A stretch of DNA of 64,000 nt from Hamadaea flava (lineage in GTDB: Bacteria; Actinomycetota; Actinomycetes; Mycobacteriales; Micromonosporaceae): the NCBI RefSeq assembly GCF_024172085.1, contig NZ_JAMZDZ010000001.1:8800411-8864410 (forward strand). Reading direction: 5' to 3'. Below, piece after piece: positions 25,399 to 36,072 of the stretch. The stretch's first letter is position 1, and each line of letters opens with the position of its first letter. The translations under genes were made by a program, and so were the position numbers. The notes under the pieces are model-generated. The model was given only the letters and a program-made list of their open reading frames with translations. It ran no database searches and was not told the DNA's origin.

Positions 25399-26171
25399 TA
25401 GCCGCCGGACTGCCCGGTGGCCATCGGGTGGTAGGAGATGCCGAGCGAGGCGAAGTTCAGCGCGTGCAGCCACTTGTCGCCGCTGCACAGCTGGTGCCCG
25501 ACGAAGATCGACCGGACGTCGGCGAAGACGAAGCCCTTCGCCTGCGCCGCCGTCTTGGTGATGTTGTCGACGAGGTTGATGCCCTCGTTGATCTTCGCGT
25601 GGGAGGTGGCGCTCAGCCCGACGCAGACCGTGTTGAGCTGGTAGAACACCGGGTACGACAAGACGACGACCTTGGCGTTGGGCGCCTTGGCCCGGATCTT
25701 GGTGTACAGCGTGCTGAGCAGCCCGGCGAGCGTCGAGTTCGCCTTGTTCTCCGCGGTCTGGACGGCGGCGACGCACTCGGTCGTCCCGTACAGCGCGCAG
25801 GTCTTCATGATGTCGGCGAAGCCCATGTCGTTGCCGCCGGCCGTCAGGCTGACCAGCGTCGTGGTGCTGCTCAGCGCGGACAGCTGGCTGCTGGCGACGG
25901 TCAGCGTGGTCGCGCCGGAACAGGCGACGGAGACATAGGACGCGGGCGCGTTGGCGGCGGCCCACAGCGCCGAGTACGCGCTCGTGCTGCGTTGGCACGA
26001 GCCGCTCTCGGAGGTGTAGTTGCCGGCGCCGACGCCGGAGGAGTAGGAGTCGCCGAGGGCGACGTAGCGGACGGTGGACGCGGCGTTCGCGGGGGTGGCC
26101 ACGAGGCCGACCAGCACAAAGAGGGTGGTTGCGAGGCTGGCCGTCAGCGTGAGCAGACGCGATCGAGTCAA
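25368..26171 (-). CDS. Secreted SGNH lipase/esterase
   Basis: 267-aa extracellular SGNH lipase of the Streptomyces type. A Sec signal peptide ends near ANA-AST; catalytic blocks are ALGDSYSSG (Ser), ACSGATT (Gly region), TAGGNDMGF (Asn) and a C-terminal ISYHPMATGQ (His of the DxxH-type block). Five or six cysteines suggest disulfides in the mature enzyme. The start is TTG at 26171 with GGAGG 5 nt upstream. An AT-rich stretch at 26213-26235 probably carries its promoter. It overlaps the HxlR gene tail-to-tail by 31 bp. Confidence 0.9.
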   Translation of the reverse strand: MTRSRLLTLTASLATTLFVLVGLVATPANAASTVRYVALGDSYSSGVGAGNYTSESGSCQRSTSAYSALWAAANAPASYVSVACSGATTLTVASSQLSALSSTTTLVSLTAGGNDMGFADIMKTCALYGTTECVAAVQTAENKANSTLAGLLSTLYTKIRAKAPNAKVVVLSYPVFYQLNTVCVGLSATSHAKINEGINLVDNITKTAAQAKGFVFADVRSIFVGHQLCSGDKWLHALNFASLGISYHPMATGQSGGYYPVFRTAAS

Positions 26172-26438
26172 GGGGGCCTCCGGGTCGGGGGTGAACTCGG
26201 TGAACTCGGTCGCATATAGATATCAATAAACCCGGCGGTTGTGAAGATCGTGATGCGCAAGAAGTGAAAGAATTTCCGAGACCGTCCTCAATGGGCGGAG
26301 ACACGGTCTCCCGGACAAGGCGCTCATGGCTGGGACGCACGCGGTGAGGTGACCCCATAACGCAGCGAAGCGGGCGGCGGCCCGACTCACCCGTGCCACC
26401 GCCCGCCGGATTTGCTTGAATCAAACTTGGCGTAGTCG

Positions 26439-29285
26439 ATGGGGACGCGCCGCCGGGGAGGGGAGCCGCCGTTGTCGCAGCTGCGTTTTCAGATTCTCGG
26501 CCCGACGATCGTCAGCCGCGACGGGCGCGACCTCGATCTGGGCAGCCCGAAGCAGCGTACGCTGCTGGTCGCGTTGCTCCTGGAACCTCGCCGGGTGCTG
26601 CCGATGCGACGGCTGCTGAACCTGCTGTGGGACGACCCGCCCACCTCGGCCACCGCCAACGCCCGCACGTACGCGTACGGGCTGCGTAAGGCACTCGGCC
26701 CGGTCCTGCACGCCCGCGACGGCGGATACCTGCTCGACGTGGCCCCCGCCGACTGCGACCTCGGGCAGTTCACCGCCGAGGTGGGCGCGGCCCGGCTCGC
26801 CCGGTCGGCCGACGACCTGTCGGCAGCCGAACGCCACTACGAGAAGGCGCTGGGCATGTGGCGTGGCGCATGCGGGGAGGACCTGCCCGCGGACATCCCG
26901 TTGCAGCACCAGTTGGTGACCGTCACCGAACGGCGTGCGGTCGCCGTCGAGGAGTACGCCGACCTGCGCCTGCGGCAGGGCCCCGATCCGCGGCTGCCCG
27001 AGGAGCTCCGGCAGGCGCTGGCCGACCATCCGACGCGGGAAGGCTTGTGGGCGCTCCTGATGCGGGCGCTCGCAGCGGGCGGCGACACCGCGGGCGCGCT
27101 GGAGGCGTACCACCGGGCGCGGTCGGAGTTGGCGGCGCGGCTCGGCGTCGACCCGGGTGCCGAACTGGTCGACCTGCAACGCTCGATCCTGGCGCGGGAA
27201 CCGGCCGTCGCCGGGCCGTCCGCGACCACCCGGTCCCGCTCGGTCGTCCCGCACGAGCTGCCCGCCCGGCCGCCGGTGTTCGTCGGCCGGGACGCCGCGG
27301 TCGCGCAGCTGCTCGGCGCGGTGGCCGATCCCGGCACCCGCCGGTATCCAGTGGTGCTGGGCATCGACGGTCCCGGCGGCATCGGCAAGTCGACCCTTGC
27401 TGTCGAACTCGCCCATCGGATGAGCGAGCGCCTCGGCGCCGGATCGCCGGCCGACCGGGACGCCGGCGATGACCTGGGCGGGGAGATCTACGTCGACCTC
27501 CATGGCGGGCGCAGCGGTCTGCGGCCGGCCAACCAGGCGGAGGTCCTGGTCCGGCTGCTGCGTTCGCTGGGTGAACCCGAACCTGGCCACGAGGACCTCG
27601 AAGGACTGGCGGCCCGCTGGCGCAGCCTCACGCACGGCCGGCGGCTGTTGATCGTGCTGGACAACGTGCTCGACGCCGACCAGGTACGCCCACTGCTGCC
27701 GAACGGGCCCGGCTGCACCGTCGTCGTCACCTCCCGGCGGCGGTTGGCCGACCTCGACCTGACCGCCCGACAAACTTTGTCGACATTGGACGTCGACGCG
27801 GCGGTGCGGCTGCTCAAAGCGCACGGCGACGCCGACGAGGGCCCGCTGCGGCAGATCGCTTTGCTGTGCGGCGGACTGCCGCTGGCGCTGCGCATGGCGG
27901 CCGCCCGGCTGGCGAGCCGCACCGATCTGACGGTGGGGGACTTCGCCCTGCGGCTCAGCGACGACCGCCTGCGGCTGAGTGAACTCGGCTACCGCGACAC
28001 CGGCGTACGCGCGACCTTCCGATCCAGCTTCGTCGCCCTCGCCGGCAGCGCCGACCCGGTGGATCGGGACGCGGCGAAGCTGTTCTGCCTGCTCGGGCTG
28101 TTGCCGGTGTCGGACTGCTCGGCCGAAGTCGCGTACGCCCTCATCGACGCCGCGCATGGGGACGCCAGCGTCGGGCGGCTGGTCGAACTGCACCTCGTGA
28201 CCAGCGACAACGGCCGCCTGCGGCTGCACGATCTGCTGCGCCTGTTCGCCCGGGAAGTCGCCGACGAACTGCCCCCCGAGGACATCGAACCGGCGATCTA
28301 CCGAGCGGCCTGGTGCTACGCCGAATCCGCCCGGCGCGCCTGGCTCTGCGTACGCCCACTGGCCGGCCGAATGCTCCCGCCGAGCCCGCTGACTCGGGCC
28401 GCCGCCGCCGACCCGCAGACCCGGGCCGAAGGAGTGCGCTGGCTCGCCGAGAACTCCGCGTCGATGCGGGAGCTGTTGTTCGCCCTGCCCGGGCTGCCGT
28501 CGGTGCCGCTGTCCGTCGGCGTCGAGATCCTGCGCCATCTGACCAGCCACGACGGGCTCGCCGGGACATTCCGCGACACGGTCGCGGTGGCCGGCCGGGT
28601 CGTCGAACAGGCGGCTGCGGGAGCCGATCCGCGAGCCGAGTTGATCGCGCGCCGCCTGCTGGCGATCAACCTGCAACGGCTGCGCCGCTATCCGGAGTCA
28701 CAGGCCGAGGTCCGGCCCGCCATCGAGCTGCTGCCAGAGGTCGACGATCCGGTCGAACGCATCACCACCCTCAACACCTTCGGCATCTTCCAGACCGAAT
28801 GGGGCGACCTCGACGCCGCCGAGCAGTCGTTGCGGGCCGGGCTCAAACTCGCGCGTGAGCACGACGATCCACCTTGGACCAGCCTGCTCCTGCACAGCCT
28901 CGGCATGCACCAACGCGTACGCGGAGTGCTGGGGGAGTCGATCGAGCTGCTGCGTGAGGCGTACGGCATCCGCCAGGCCCTAGCGGACGAGATCGGTCAG
29001 ATCTACACGCGGATGCAGCTCGGCAAGGCGCTGTCCGCCGCCGGAGAGGTCACCGAAGGACTGGCCCATCTCGACCGGGCGCTGCTGGTCGCGGAGCGGC
29101 TCAACTCCGCGGAACTGGCCCGGGAGATCCGGATCGACCGCATGGAGGTGCTGTCGAGAGCCGGGCGCATCGGCGAGGCGTCCGGCGAACTGCGTGCCGC
29201 GCTGGAGGTCTGCCGCCGCCTGGACGACGAAACCCTGCGGGCCGAGGTGCTACGCGAAGCGCAGCGGTTGCGCGTACCGGCGTAG
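26439..29285 (+). CDS. AfsR/SARP-family regulator with NB-ARC and TPR domains
   Basis: 948-aa large SARP: an OmpR-type DNA-binding domain (LGSPKQRTLLVALLLEP, residues ~15-95), a BTAD bacterial transcriptional activation domain (~100-255), an NB-ARC STAND ATPase with P-loop GPGGIGKST (~312-320), and C-terminal TPRs (~600-948). Such proteins activate secondary-metabolite clusters. The start may be ATG 26439 or, better supported by GGGGAGGGGAG, TTG 26472 (MSQLRFQILG). It faces the peptide-export cassette tail-to-tail across a hairpin and is the best candidate for its regulator, though that is inference from position only. Confidence 0.9.
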   Translation: MGTRRRGGEPPLSQLRFQILGPTIVSRDGRDLDLGSPKQRTLLVALLLEPRRVLPMRRLLNLLWDDPPTSATANARTYAYGLRKALGPVLHARDGGYLLDVAPADCDLGQFTAEVGAARLARSADDLSAAERHYEKALGMWRGACGEDLPADIPLQHQLVTVTERRAVAVEEYADLRLRQGPDPRLPEELRQALADHPTREGLWALLMRALAAGGDTAGALEAYHRARSELAARLGVDPGAELVDLQRSILAREPAVAGPSATTRSRSVVPHELPARPPVFVGRDAAVAQLLGAVADPGTRRYPVVLGIDGPGGIGKSTLAVELAHRMSERLGAGSPADRDAGDDLGGEIYVDLHGGRSGLRPANQAEVLVRLLRSLGEPEPGHEDLEGLAARWRSLTHGRRLLIVLDNVLDADQVRPLLPNGPGCTVVVTSRRRLADLDLTARQTLSTLDVDAAVRLLKAHGDADEGPLRQIALLCGGLPLALRMAAARLASRTDLTVGDFALRLSDDRLRLSELGYRDTGVRATFRSSFVALAGSADPVDRDAAKLFCLLGLLPVSDCSAEVAYALIDAAHGDASVGRLVELHLVTSDNGRLRLHDLLRLFAREVADELPPEDIEPAIYRAAWCYAESARRAWLCVRPLAGRMLPPSPLTRAAAADPQTRAEGVRWLAENSASMRELLFALPGLPSVPLSVGVEILRHLTSHDGLAGTFRDTVAVAGRVVEQAAAGADPRAELIARRLLAINLQRLRRYPESQAEVRPAIELLPEVDDPVERITTLNTFGIFQTEWGDLDAAEQSLRAGLKLAREHDDPPWTSLLLHSLGMHQRVRGVLGESIELLREAYGIRQALADEIGQIYTRMQLGKALSAAGEVTEGLAHLDRALLVAERLNSAELAREIRIDRMEVLSRAGRIGEASGELRAALEVCRRLDDETLRAEVLREAQRLRVPA

Positions 29286-29288
29286 GGA

Positions 29289-29319
29289 CCCGGGCCGGAA
29301 CGGGGGCGACCGGCCCGGG
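29289..29319. terminator. Bidirectional terminator between regulator and peptide gene
   Basis: 10-bp perfect stem (29289-29298 with 29310-29319), 11-nt loop, in the 48 bp between two convergent stop codons. Confidence 0.75.
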
Positions 29320-29333
29320 ACATCACCTCACGA

Positions 29334-29540
29334 TCAGCACATGCCGGCCGGGCTCGTCGTGCAAACGCGCTGGCAGGTGCCGCCCGACAGCGTCTTGGTG
29401 TAGCAGTAGTGCCGGACCAGGCGGTGACCGGTCTCGCAGGTGTACCAGGTCTGCTCGTTCGGTGCGCAGGCCGCGTCGGCGGTCGCCGTCGGCAGGATCG
29501 TGGCCAGCAGGCGGTCACCGAGCTTGGTGATCAGTCGCAT
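29334..29540 (-). CDS. 68-aa peptide with six cysteines, candidate exported disulfide-rich precursor
   Basis: Begins MRLITKLGDRLLATILP, then TATADAAC, and ends TTSPAGMC. Six Cys (25, 35, 46, 56, 60, 68), all after residue 24, so residues 1-24 look like a leader and 25-68 a core with up to three disulfides. The ADA just before Cys25 would suit cleavage by the S26 peptidase encoded directly upstream. ATG 29540 is chosen because AGGAG lies 8-9 nt before it. The gene overlaps the peptidase gene by 26 bp, so they are coupled. Neighbours are an ABC exporter and a thioredoxin-like protein. I do not recognise a named family; a bacteriocin or signalling peptide is possible. Confidence 0.68.
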   Translation of the reverse strand: MRLITKLGDRLLATILPTATADAACAPNEQTWYTCETGHRLVRHYCYTKTLSGGTCQRVCTTSPAGMC

Positions 29541-30021
29541 GTGGGGACTCCTCATCTGTGCGCCCGGGAGGGTTACCCGGGTCCGGGGACCAGCCAACGA
29601 CCGCGCCATACATATCGGCGTCCACGGGAGATACACGCCGCGTACCGACGACCCGGCCCAGCACCCGATCTCGCGGGAAGAAGCCGGCCTGCCGGGAGTC
29701 GTAGCTGACCGGCCGGTTGTCGCCCAGCAGGACGACGGCGCCGGTGGGCACGACCGTGGTGCGTACCAGGTGCCGGATCGGTTCCGGGACCACGTCGCCC
29801 GGGAGTGCCGCGACCCGTTTGACCAGCCATTGCGTCGTGCGCAGCGAACCGCTCAGCGGCGGCGCCAGCCAGCGGGCCGGTTCCAGCTCGTCGGGTCGTT
29901 CGACGACGATCACGTCGCCCACGCGCAGGCGCAGGCCGCGGACGACCAGGACGGTCCGGCCCGAGGCCAGCGCGGGTTCCATGCTCGGCCCGCGCACCCT
30001 CACGGCGATGAGCGGGCTCAT
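29515..30021 (-). CDS. S26-family signal peptidase (no membrane anchor)
   Basis: 168-aa type I signal-peptidase-fold serine protease. The catalytic Ser is Ser13 in GPSMEP and the general base is Lys68 in WLVKRVAALPGD; LLGDNRPVSYDSR and FFPRDRVLGRV complete the family signature. The nucleophile lies only 12 residues from the start, so the usual N-terminal membrane helix is absent, which is odd for a signal peptidase and suggests a dedicated processing enzyme working with the adjacent exporter. The ATG overlaps the exporter stop (ATGA), and its end overlaps the Cys-rich peptide gene. Confidence 0.85.
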   Translation of the reverse strand: MSPLIAVRVRGPSMEPALASGRTVLVVRGLRLRVGDVIVVERPDELEPARWLAPPLSGSLRTTQWLVKRVAALPGDVVPEPIRHLVRTTVVPTGAVVLLGDNRPVSYDSRQAGFFPRDRVLGRVVGTRRVSPVDADMYGAVVGWSPDPGNPPGRTDEESPHATDHQAR

Positions 30022-31769
30022 GCCGGCAGGTATCCCGCGGCCTGCGTGCGGAACAGGGTCGCGTACCGGCCGCCCGCGGCGTCCAGCTCCGCGTGCCGCC
30101 CACGCTCGACGATCTCACCGGCCTCCAGGACCACGATCTGGTCGGCGTCGCGCAAGGCCGACAGTCGGTGCGAGATCAACACACTGGTACGCCCATCGCG
30201 GAGCCCGTGTATCCGCGCGTTCAAGCGGCCTTCGGCCTCGGGGTCCAACCCCGAGCTGGGTTCATCGAGGACGAGGACGTCGGCGGTGGACCGCATGAGC
30301 GCCCGGGCGACCGCGATCCGCTGCCATTGCCCACCGGACAGGTAGGCGCCGGCCCCGCCTTCGTCGTCATAGAGGCGGCTGAGCAGGGTGTCGTAGCCGT
30401 CCGGGAGACGGCGGATCGCGGGGTCGACGTCGGCCAGCCGGGCGGCCTGCTCCACGCGTACGCGATCGCCGAGCGCCGGCAGGTCGCCGATGCCGATGTT
30501 CTCGGCGGCGGTCAGGTCGTAGCTCATGAACGTCTGGAACACCGCGCCCATCCGCCGCCGCACCGTGTCCACGTCGTACGCCCGCAGGTCGACTCCGTCC
30601 CAGGTGATCGAGCCCCGCGTCGGCTCATACATTCCGCACAAGAGCTTGACCAGGGTGGACTTGCCAGCGCCGTTCGCGCCGACGACACCGGTCGACGTGC
30701 CGGCCTCGATCCGCAGATCCACCCCACGCAGCACCCATGGACCGTCCGGTGTGTACCGGAACCACAGGTCCCGGACCTCCAGCGCCTGACGCAGCGGCGG
30801 GCAGGCGTGGTTGCCCGCCGACGGCGGCCGGGGCTCGTCGACGACCGATCGCCAATGCCGGTACGCCCCCAGCTCGGTGTGCAGCCGGGCGGCGGCCGAC
30901 ACGCAGCCGGCGAGCCCACTCTGTACGGCGGCGATCGCCGCGACCGTCAACGCCACGTCACCGGCCGACAACCCCGGCTGCGCGGCGGCCCAGATCAGCC
31001 CGGCACCGCCGATGAGCGCGGCGAGCACGCCCAATCCCGTCTGCACGACCAGATCCCGCCGATCCACCTGGCGGCGGTGGCCGTCGGCCCGGCGGCGCTC
31101 GGCCAGCATCCGGCCGCGGAAGAACCCGGTGAGCCCGAACAGTCGCAGTTCCACCGCCGCCTGCGCTTCGGTGAGCAGCGACTCGAAGAACATCTCGCGC
31201 CGGGCTGCGCCGGCCGTCTCGGTCAGCAGCCGGATGCGGCGGCGGCTCATCGCGAGCTGCCCGGCGACCGCCGGAGCCGAGGCGGCCAGCACCACCGCCG
31301 ACAGCACCGGGCTCACCGCTGTCAGCGTCATGACGAAGCCGGCCGCCAACAGCCCGGCCTGGACGACGTCGGCCGTGCCCACCACGATATCCACCGGCGC
31401 GCGTACGCCGGAGGTGGCCGCGACCGACAGTCGGTTCAGATACCCGGGATCCTCCAGACGGGACAGTCCTGGCTGAGCGCCGACCGCTTCGTAGAGCCGG
31501 TCGCGGGCGACGATCCCCGCCCGCCGGTCCAACTCCAGCACCAGGTACGCGCGTACCGGGGTGGCGGCCCAGGCGGCGACCCCGGCCAGCGCCACCCCGA
31601 CGATCGGCCCCAGCGCCGTACGCCCGGCGGCGATCGCGTCGAGCGTGTCGCGCAGCAGGACGGCCGACACGACCGGCAGCCCGGCCGAACCGATCAGGAC
31701 CAGCAGGAATCCGGCCAGCTGCGCCGGTCCGGCCGACCACACCAGGGTGGCCGCCGAGCGCAGGTTCAC
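30018..31769 (-). CDS. ABC exporter (fused TMD-NBD half transporter)
   Basis: 583-aa exporter of the MsbA/LanT-like type without a C39 peptidase domain. Residues ~15-300 contain about six helices; the ATPase part has Walker A GANGAGKST (~365), signature YLSGGQWQR (~478), Walker B VLVLDEPSSGLD and switch His ISHRL. GTG 31769 overlaps the thioredoxin-like gene (GTGA) and the stop overlaps the S26 peptidase start. It most likely exports the Cys-rich peptide as a homodimer, with leader removal left to the S26 enzyme. Confidence 0.88.
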   Translation of the reverse strand: MNLRSAATLVWSAGPAQLAGFLLVLIGSAGLPVVSAVLLRDTLDAIAAGRTALGPIVGVALAGVAAWAATPVRAYLVLELDRRAGIVARDRLYEAVGAQPGLSRLEDPGYLNRLSVAATSGVRAPVDIVVGTADVVQAGLLAAGFVMTLTAVSPVLSAVVLAASAPAVAGQLAMSRRRIRLLTETAGAARREMFFESLLTEAQAAVELRLFGLTGFFRGRMLAERRRADGHRRQVDRRDLVVQTGLGVLAALIGGAGLIWAAAQPGLSAGDVALTVAAIAAVQSGLAGCVSAAARLHTELGAYRHWRSVVDEPRPPSAGNHACPPLRQALEVRDLWFRYTPDGPWVLRGVDLRIEAGTSTGVVGANGAGKSTLVKLLCGMYEPTRGSITWDGVDLRAYDVDTVRRRMGAVFQTFMSYDLTAAENIGIGDLPALGDRVRVEQAARLADVDPAIRRLPDGYDTLLSRLYDDEGGAGAYLSGGQWQRIAVARALMRSTADVLVLDEPSSGLDPEAEGRLNARIHGLRDGRTSVLISHRLSALRDADQIVVLEAGEIVERGRHAELDAAGGRYATLFRTQAAGYLPA

Positions 31770-32284
31770 GCGACCCGGGCCGGGCGCGGCACCCCGGCCA
31801 GATCGTGACCGGACATCACGACCGTGCCGTCCGCCGCGATCAGGAACACCGCCGGGTACGCGTCCACCCCGAACGTGCCCGTCAGCTCGTCACCCGTACG
31901 CGCGACGACGACATGCGCCAGACCGTCGAAGGCGGCGACCTCCTCGGCCACCTTCACCGGGTCCTCGTCGTCGTCGACCACCACGGTCAGCACACGGCGC
32001 GGACCCGCCGCCCGGGCATACGCGAGCACCTCCGGCAGCAGCTCCTGGCAGGGCGGACAGCTGGGGGACAGGAACGCGACCAGCCCGGTGCCGTCGAAGC
32101 GGCCGCTGAACGACGCGACGCGGTCGCCGGGCCGGCGTTGCTGCCGGTCGACCGGCCCCGTCGCCGCTCGCGCGGTGGTGAGGACGCCCGGCGTACGCAG
32201 CCGCCGTGCCATGGCCAGGATCAGCAGCAGGTTGAGCAGGCTGAGCAGCCCGACCAGAACAAGTCCCGCGATCAGAAAGCCCAC
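31766..32284 (-). CDS. Membrane-anchored thioredoxin-like protein (TlpA/MauD type)
   Basis: 172-aa protein: one N-terminal membrane helix (VGFLIAGLVLVGLLSLLNLLL) then a thioredoxin-fold domain facing outside, with active-site CPPC (Cys76-Cys79) in LSPSCPPCQELL and the cis-Pro region VDAYPAVFLIAADG. It could oxidise or isomerise disulfides in the exported Cys-rich peptide. GTG 32284 is preferred: no ribosome site, but TAGCGT lies 7 nt upstream (leaderless), and the preceding frame is Pro/Arg-rich. First gene of the four-gene cassette. No MauE/DsbB-type electron partner is visible next to it. Confidence 0.8.
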   Translation of the reverse strand: MGFLIAGLVLVGLLSLLNLLLILAMARRLRTPGVLTTARAATGPVDRQQRRPGDRVASFSGRFDGTGLVAFLSPSCPPCQELLPEVLAYARAAGPRRVLTVVVDDDEDPVKVAEEVAAFDGLAHVVVARTGDELTGTFGVDAYPAVFLIAADGTVVMSGHDLAGVPRPARVA

Positions 32285-32291
32285 CCGCGGC

Positions 32292-32297
32292 ACGCTA
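32292..32297 (-). promoter_or_regulatory. -10 element of the peptide-export cassette
   Basis: TAGCGT on the minus strand, 7 nt before the GTG at 32284, with no Shine-Dalgarno; leaderless promoter candidate for the four-gene operon. Confidence 0.45.
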
Positions 32298-32363
32298 GGC
32301 GGCGGCGGTACAGGGGCGGATACATATGGCGTACATGCTCGGCGTGCGTGCTTGAATGGGACG

Positions 32364-33494
32364 ATGGCAGAGCCTGAGCGCAGCGAGCGATCACTCGCCG
32401 ACCGTGTGCCGCCGTCGCTGGTGTTCCGGTGGGCGGTCGCCGCCACCGCCGGAGCGTTCGCCGTCGCCGCGGTGGTGCTGGGGCTCTACACCGTCCGCAA
32501 GATCCTCGTGCTGGTGCTGATCGCGTTGTTCGTCGCGGTCAGCCTCGACCCGGCCGTGCGCTGGATGGTACGCAAGGGGCTGCGCCGCAGCTGGGCGGTC
32601 AGCATCGTGGTCCTGGTCCTGATCGCGCTGTTCGGCCTGTTCGTCTGGTCGATCGTGCCGCCGGTCGTCGACCAGAGCGGAACCTTGCTGAAGAATCTGC
32701 CCAACTACGTGCAGACCTGGTCGGACAAGTCAAAGGCGATCAAGGAAGTCACCGATCGATACAACTTGACCGACCGGTTGACCTCGCTCGCGGGCGAGCT
32801 GCCCGGAAAGGTGGCCAACGGCGCGCTCGGCTTCGTCCAGGCGCTGTTCGGCACGGTGGCCGCCGGGTTGACCGTGCTCGTGCTGTCGATCTACTTCATG
32901 GCCGACATGCCCCGCCTCCAGCGCGGGATCGTGCGTCTGTTCCCAGTCGCGCATCGCAAGCACGGCGCGCACATCGTCACCGTCGTCGTGGACAAGGTCG
33001 GCGGCTACATGATCGGCAACATCGTCATCTCGCTGATCGCCGGCGTGGCAGCCTTCATCTGCCTGCAAGCCGTCGGCGTCCCGTACGCCGTCCCGCTGGC
33101 CGTCACGGTCGCCATCACCGACCTCATCCCGATGATCGGCGCGACCCTCGGCGCGGTGATCGGCGTCGGGGTGTCGCTGCTGACCGTCGGGATCTGGCCG
33201 CGCTCGATCATCGTGCTGATCTTCTTCATCGCGTACCAGCAGTTCGAGAACTATGTCATCCAGCCCCGGGTGATGCGTAACGCCGTCGACCTGTCGGCGG
33301 TGGCCGTGCTGGTCGTGGCGCTCATCGGCGGAGCCGTGCTCGGCCTGGTCGGCGCGCTCATGGCGATCCCGATCGCGGCCGCCGTCAAAGTCGTCCTGAC
33401 CCCGATGGTCCCCGCCGACGACGCCGAAGATACCGGGGGCGACGAGGCCGACGATCCCGGGGACGCCGACGGGGAGCAGCCCGCGGCCGCCTAG
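32364..33494 (+). CDS. AI-2E family transporter (UPF0118 permease)
   Basis: 376-aa membrane protein with about eight helices: an N-terminal pair (VVLGLYTVRKILVLVLIALFVAVSLDP), an amphipathic middle region (residues ~110-165) and a C-terminal block with VPYAVPLAVTVAITDLIPMIGATLGAVIG, the family signature. These proteins move autoinducer-2 or ions (Na+/Li+/H+) in different members, so substrate is uncertain. The C-terminal 30 residues are strongly acidic and Gly-rich (DDAEDTGGDEADD), probably cytosolic. It is divergent from the peptide-export cassette, 79 bp apart. Confidence 0.88.
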   Translation: MAEPERSERSLADRVPPSLVFRWAVAATAGAFAVAAVVLGLYTVRKILVLVLIALFVAVSLDPAVRWMVRKGLRRSWAVSIVVLVLIALFGLFVWSIVPPVVDQSGTLLKNLPNYVQTWSDKSKAIKEVTDRYNLTDRLTSLAGELPGKVANGALGFVQALFGTVAAGLTVLVLSIYFMADMPRLQRGIVRLFPVAHRKHGAHIVTVVVDKVGGYMIGNIVISLIAGVAAFICLQAVGVPYAVPLAVTVAITDLIPMIGATLGAVIGVGVSLLTVGIWPRSIIVLIFFIAYQQFENYVIQPRVMRNAVDLSAVAVLVVALIGGAVLGLVGALMAIPIAAAVKVVLTPMVPADDAEDTGGDEADDPGDADGEQPAAA

Positions 33495-33504
33495 CCGTTG
33501 CGCG

Positions 33505-34089
33505 TCACTGGCCGATGCGGCCGTCGATGCGCTCCCGCAGCAGGTCGACGTGGCCCATGTGGCGGGCGTACTCCTCGACCATGCCAAGCACCACCTCGCG
33601 CAGCGACAGCGAACCGCCGCCGCTGCCGTGCTTGTTATCGGGATCGTCGGCGACGATGTCGAGGCTCGGCGCCTCGGCGAGGAACCGGGTGGAGAACTCG
33701 ACCTCCGCCCGCCACGCCGCCCACGCCTCGGCGACGACCTGCGGGTCGGCGACCGCGCCGTCGAAGTCCCCGTCCCGATCGGTCTCCGAGCAGTACAGCT
33801 TCGGCACGTCCTGGCGGGCCAGCAGCACCCGGAACGTCGCGCGTTCCATCTCGGCGAGGTGGCGCACGAGTCCCAGCAGTGACATCGTCGACGGCTCGAC
33901 CGAGCGCCGGGCCATCTGCTCGGCGTCCAGGCCCGCGCACTTCATCTCCAGCGTGAGGCGTTGGCAGCGCAGGGACTCGGCGAGGGTGGTGCGTTCGTCG
34001 GCCATCGTGGGGCCGTGCTCGCGGGGATCGTCGTCGGAGGGGCGGCCGTCCTCGGTGAACATGTCGGCGCGCCGGGTTGTGGTGGTCAT
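33505..34089 (-). CDS. DinB/DUF664 family protein (mycothiol-dependent superfamily)
   Basis: 194-aa four-helix-bundle protein of the DinB/DUF664 superfamily, many of which are mycothiol or bacillithiol S-transferases or metal-dependent hydrolases. Helix one carries LRLTLEMKCAGL-type residues; MSLLGLVRHLAEMERATFR has the first metal-binding His, and VVLGMVEEYARHMGHVDLLRE the later His pair. The N-terminal ~30 residues are polar and variable. It is convergent with the AI-2E gene (10 bp apart). Exact reaction not readable. Confidence 0.82.
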   Translation of the reverse strand: MTTTTRRADMFTEDGRPSDDDPREHGPTMADERTTLAESLRCQRLTLEMKCAGLDAEQMARRSVEPSTMSLLGLVRHLAEMERATFRVLLARQDVPKLYCSETDRDGDFDGAVADPQVVAEAWAAWRAEVEFSTRFLAEAPSLDIVADDPDNKHGSGGGSLSLREVVLGMVEEYARHMGHVDLLRERIDGRIGQ

Positions 34090-34130
34090 GTCGCCATCCT
34101 GGTCACGGCTTTATGCGTATAACAAGGGAA

Positions 34131-35891
<1,761 letters not shown>

Positions 35892-36072
35892 GCTCCCATG
35901 ATCCCGGTTCTCCGGCCGGATGCCGCGGCATCCGGCATGTCGTAGTGTCGCGGCCTATCATGCCGGACGCCCCGTGTCTGCATGTTTCGGGCATAAGCGG
36001 CAACGCAGGTTAGCGCAGCGGCGTGGCAGGGTAGCAGTCGACCGGACACCCCCCGGCGACTGGAAGGACCGC

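Noticed and set aside
29334..32284. Lanthipeptide or C39-type bacteriocin cluster
   Set aside because: No LanM/LanKC/LanB enzyme, and the exporter lacks an N-terminal peptidase domain; leader removal is better assigned to the S26 enzyme.
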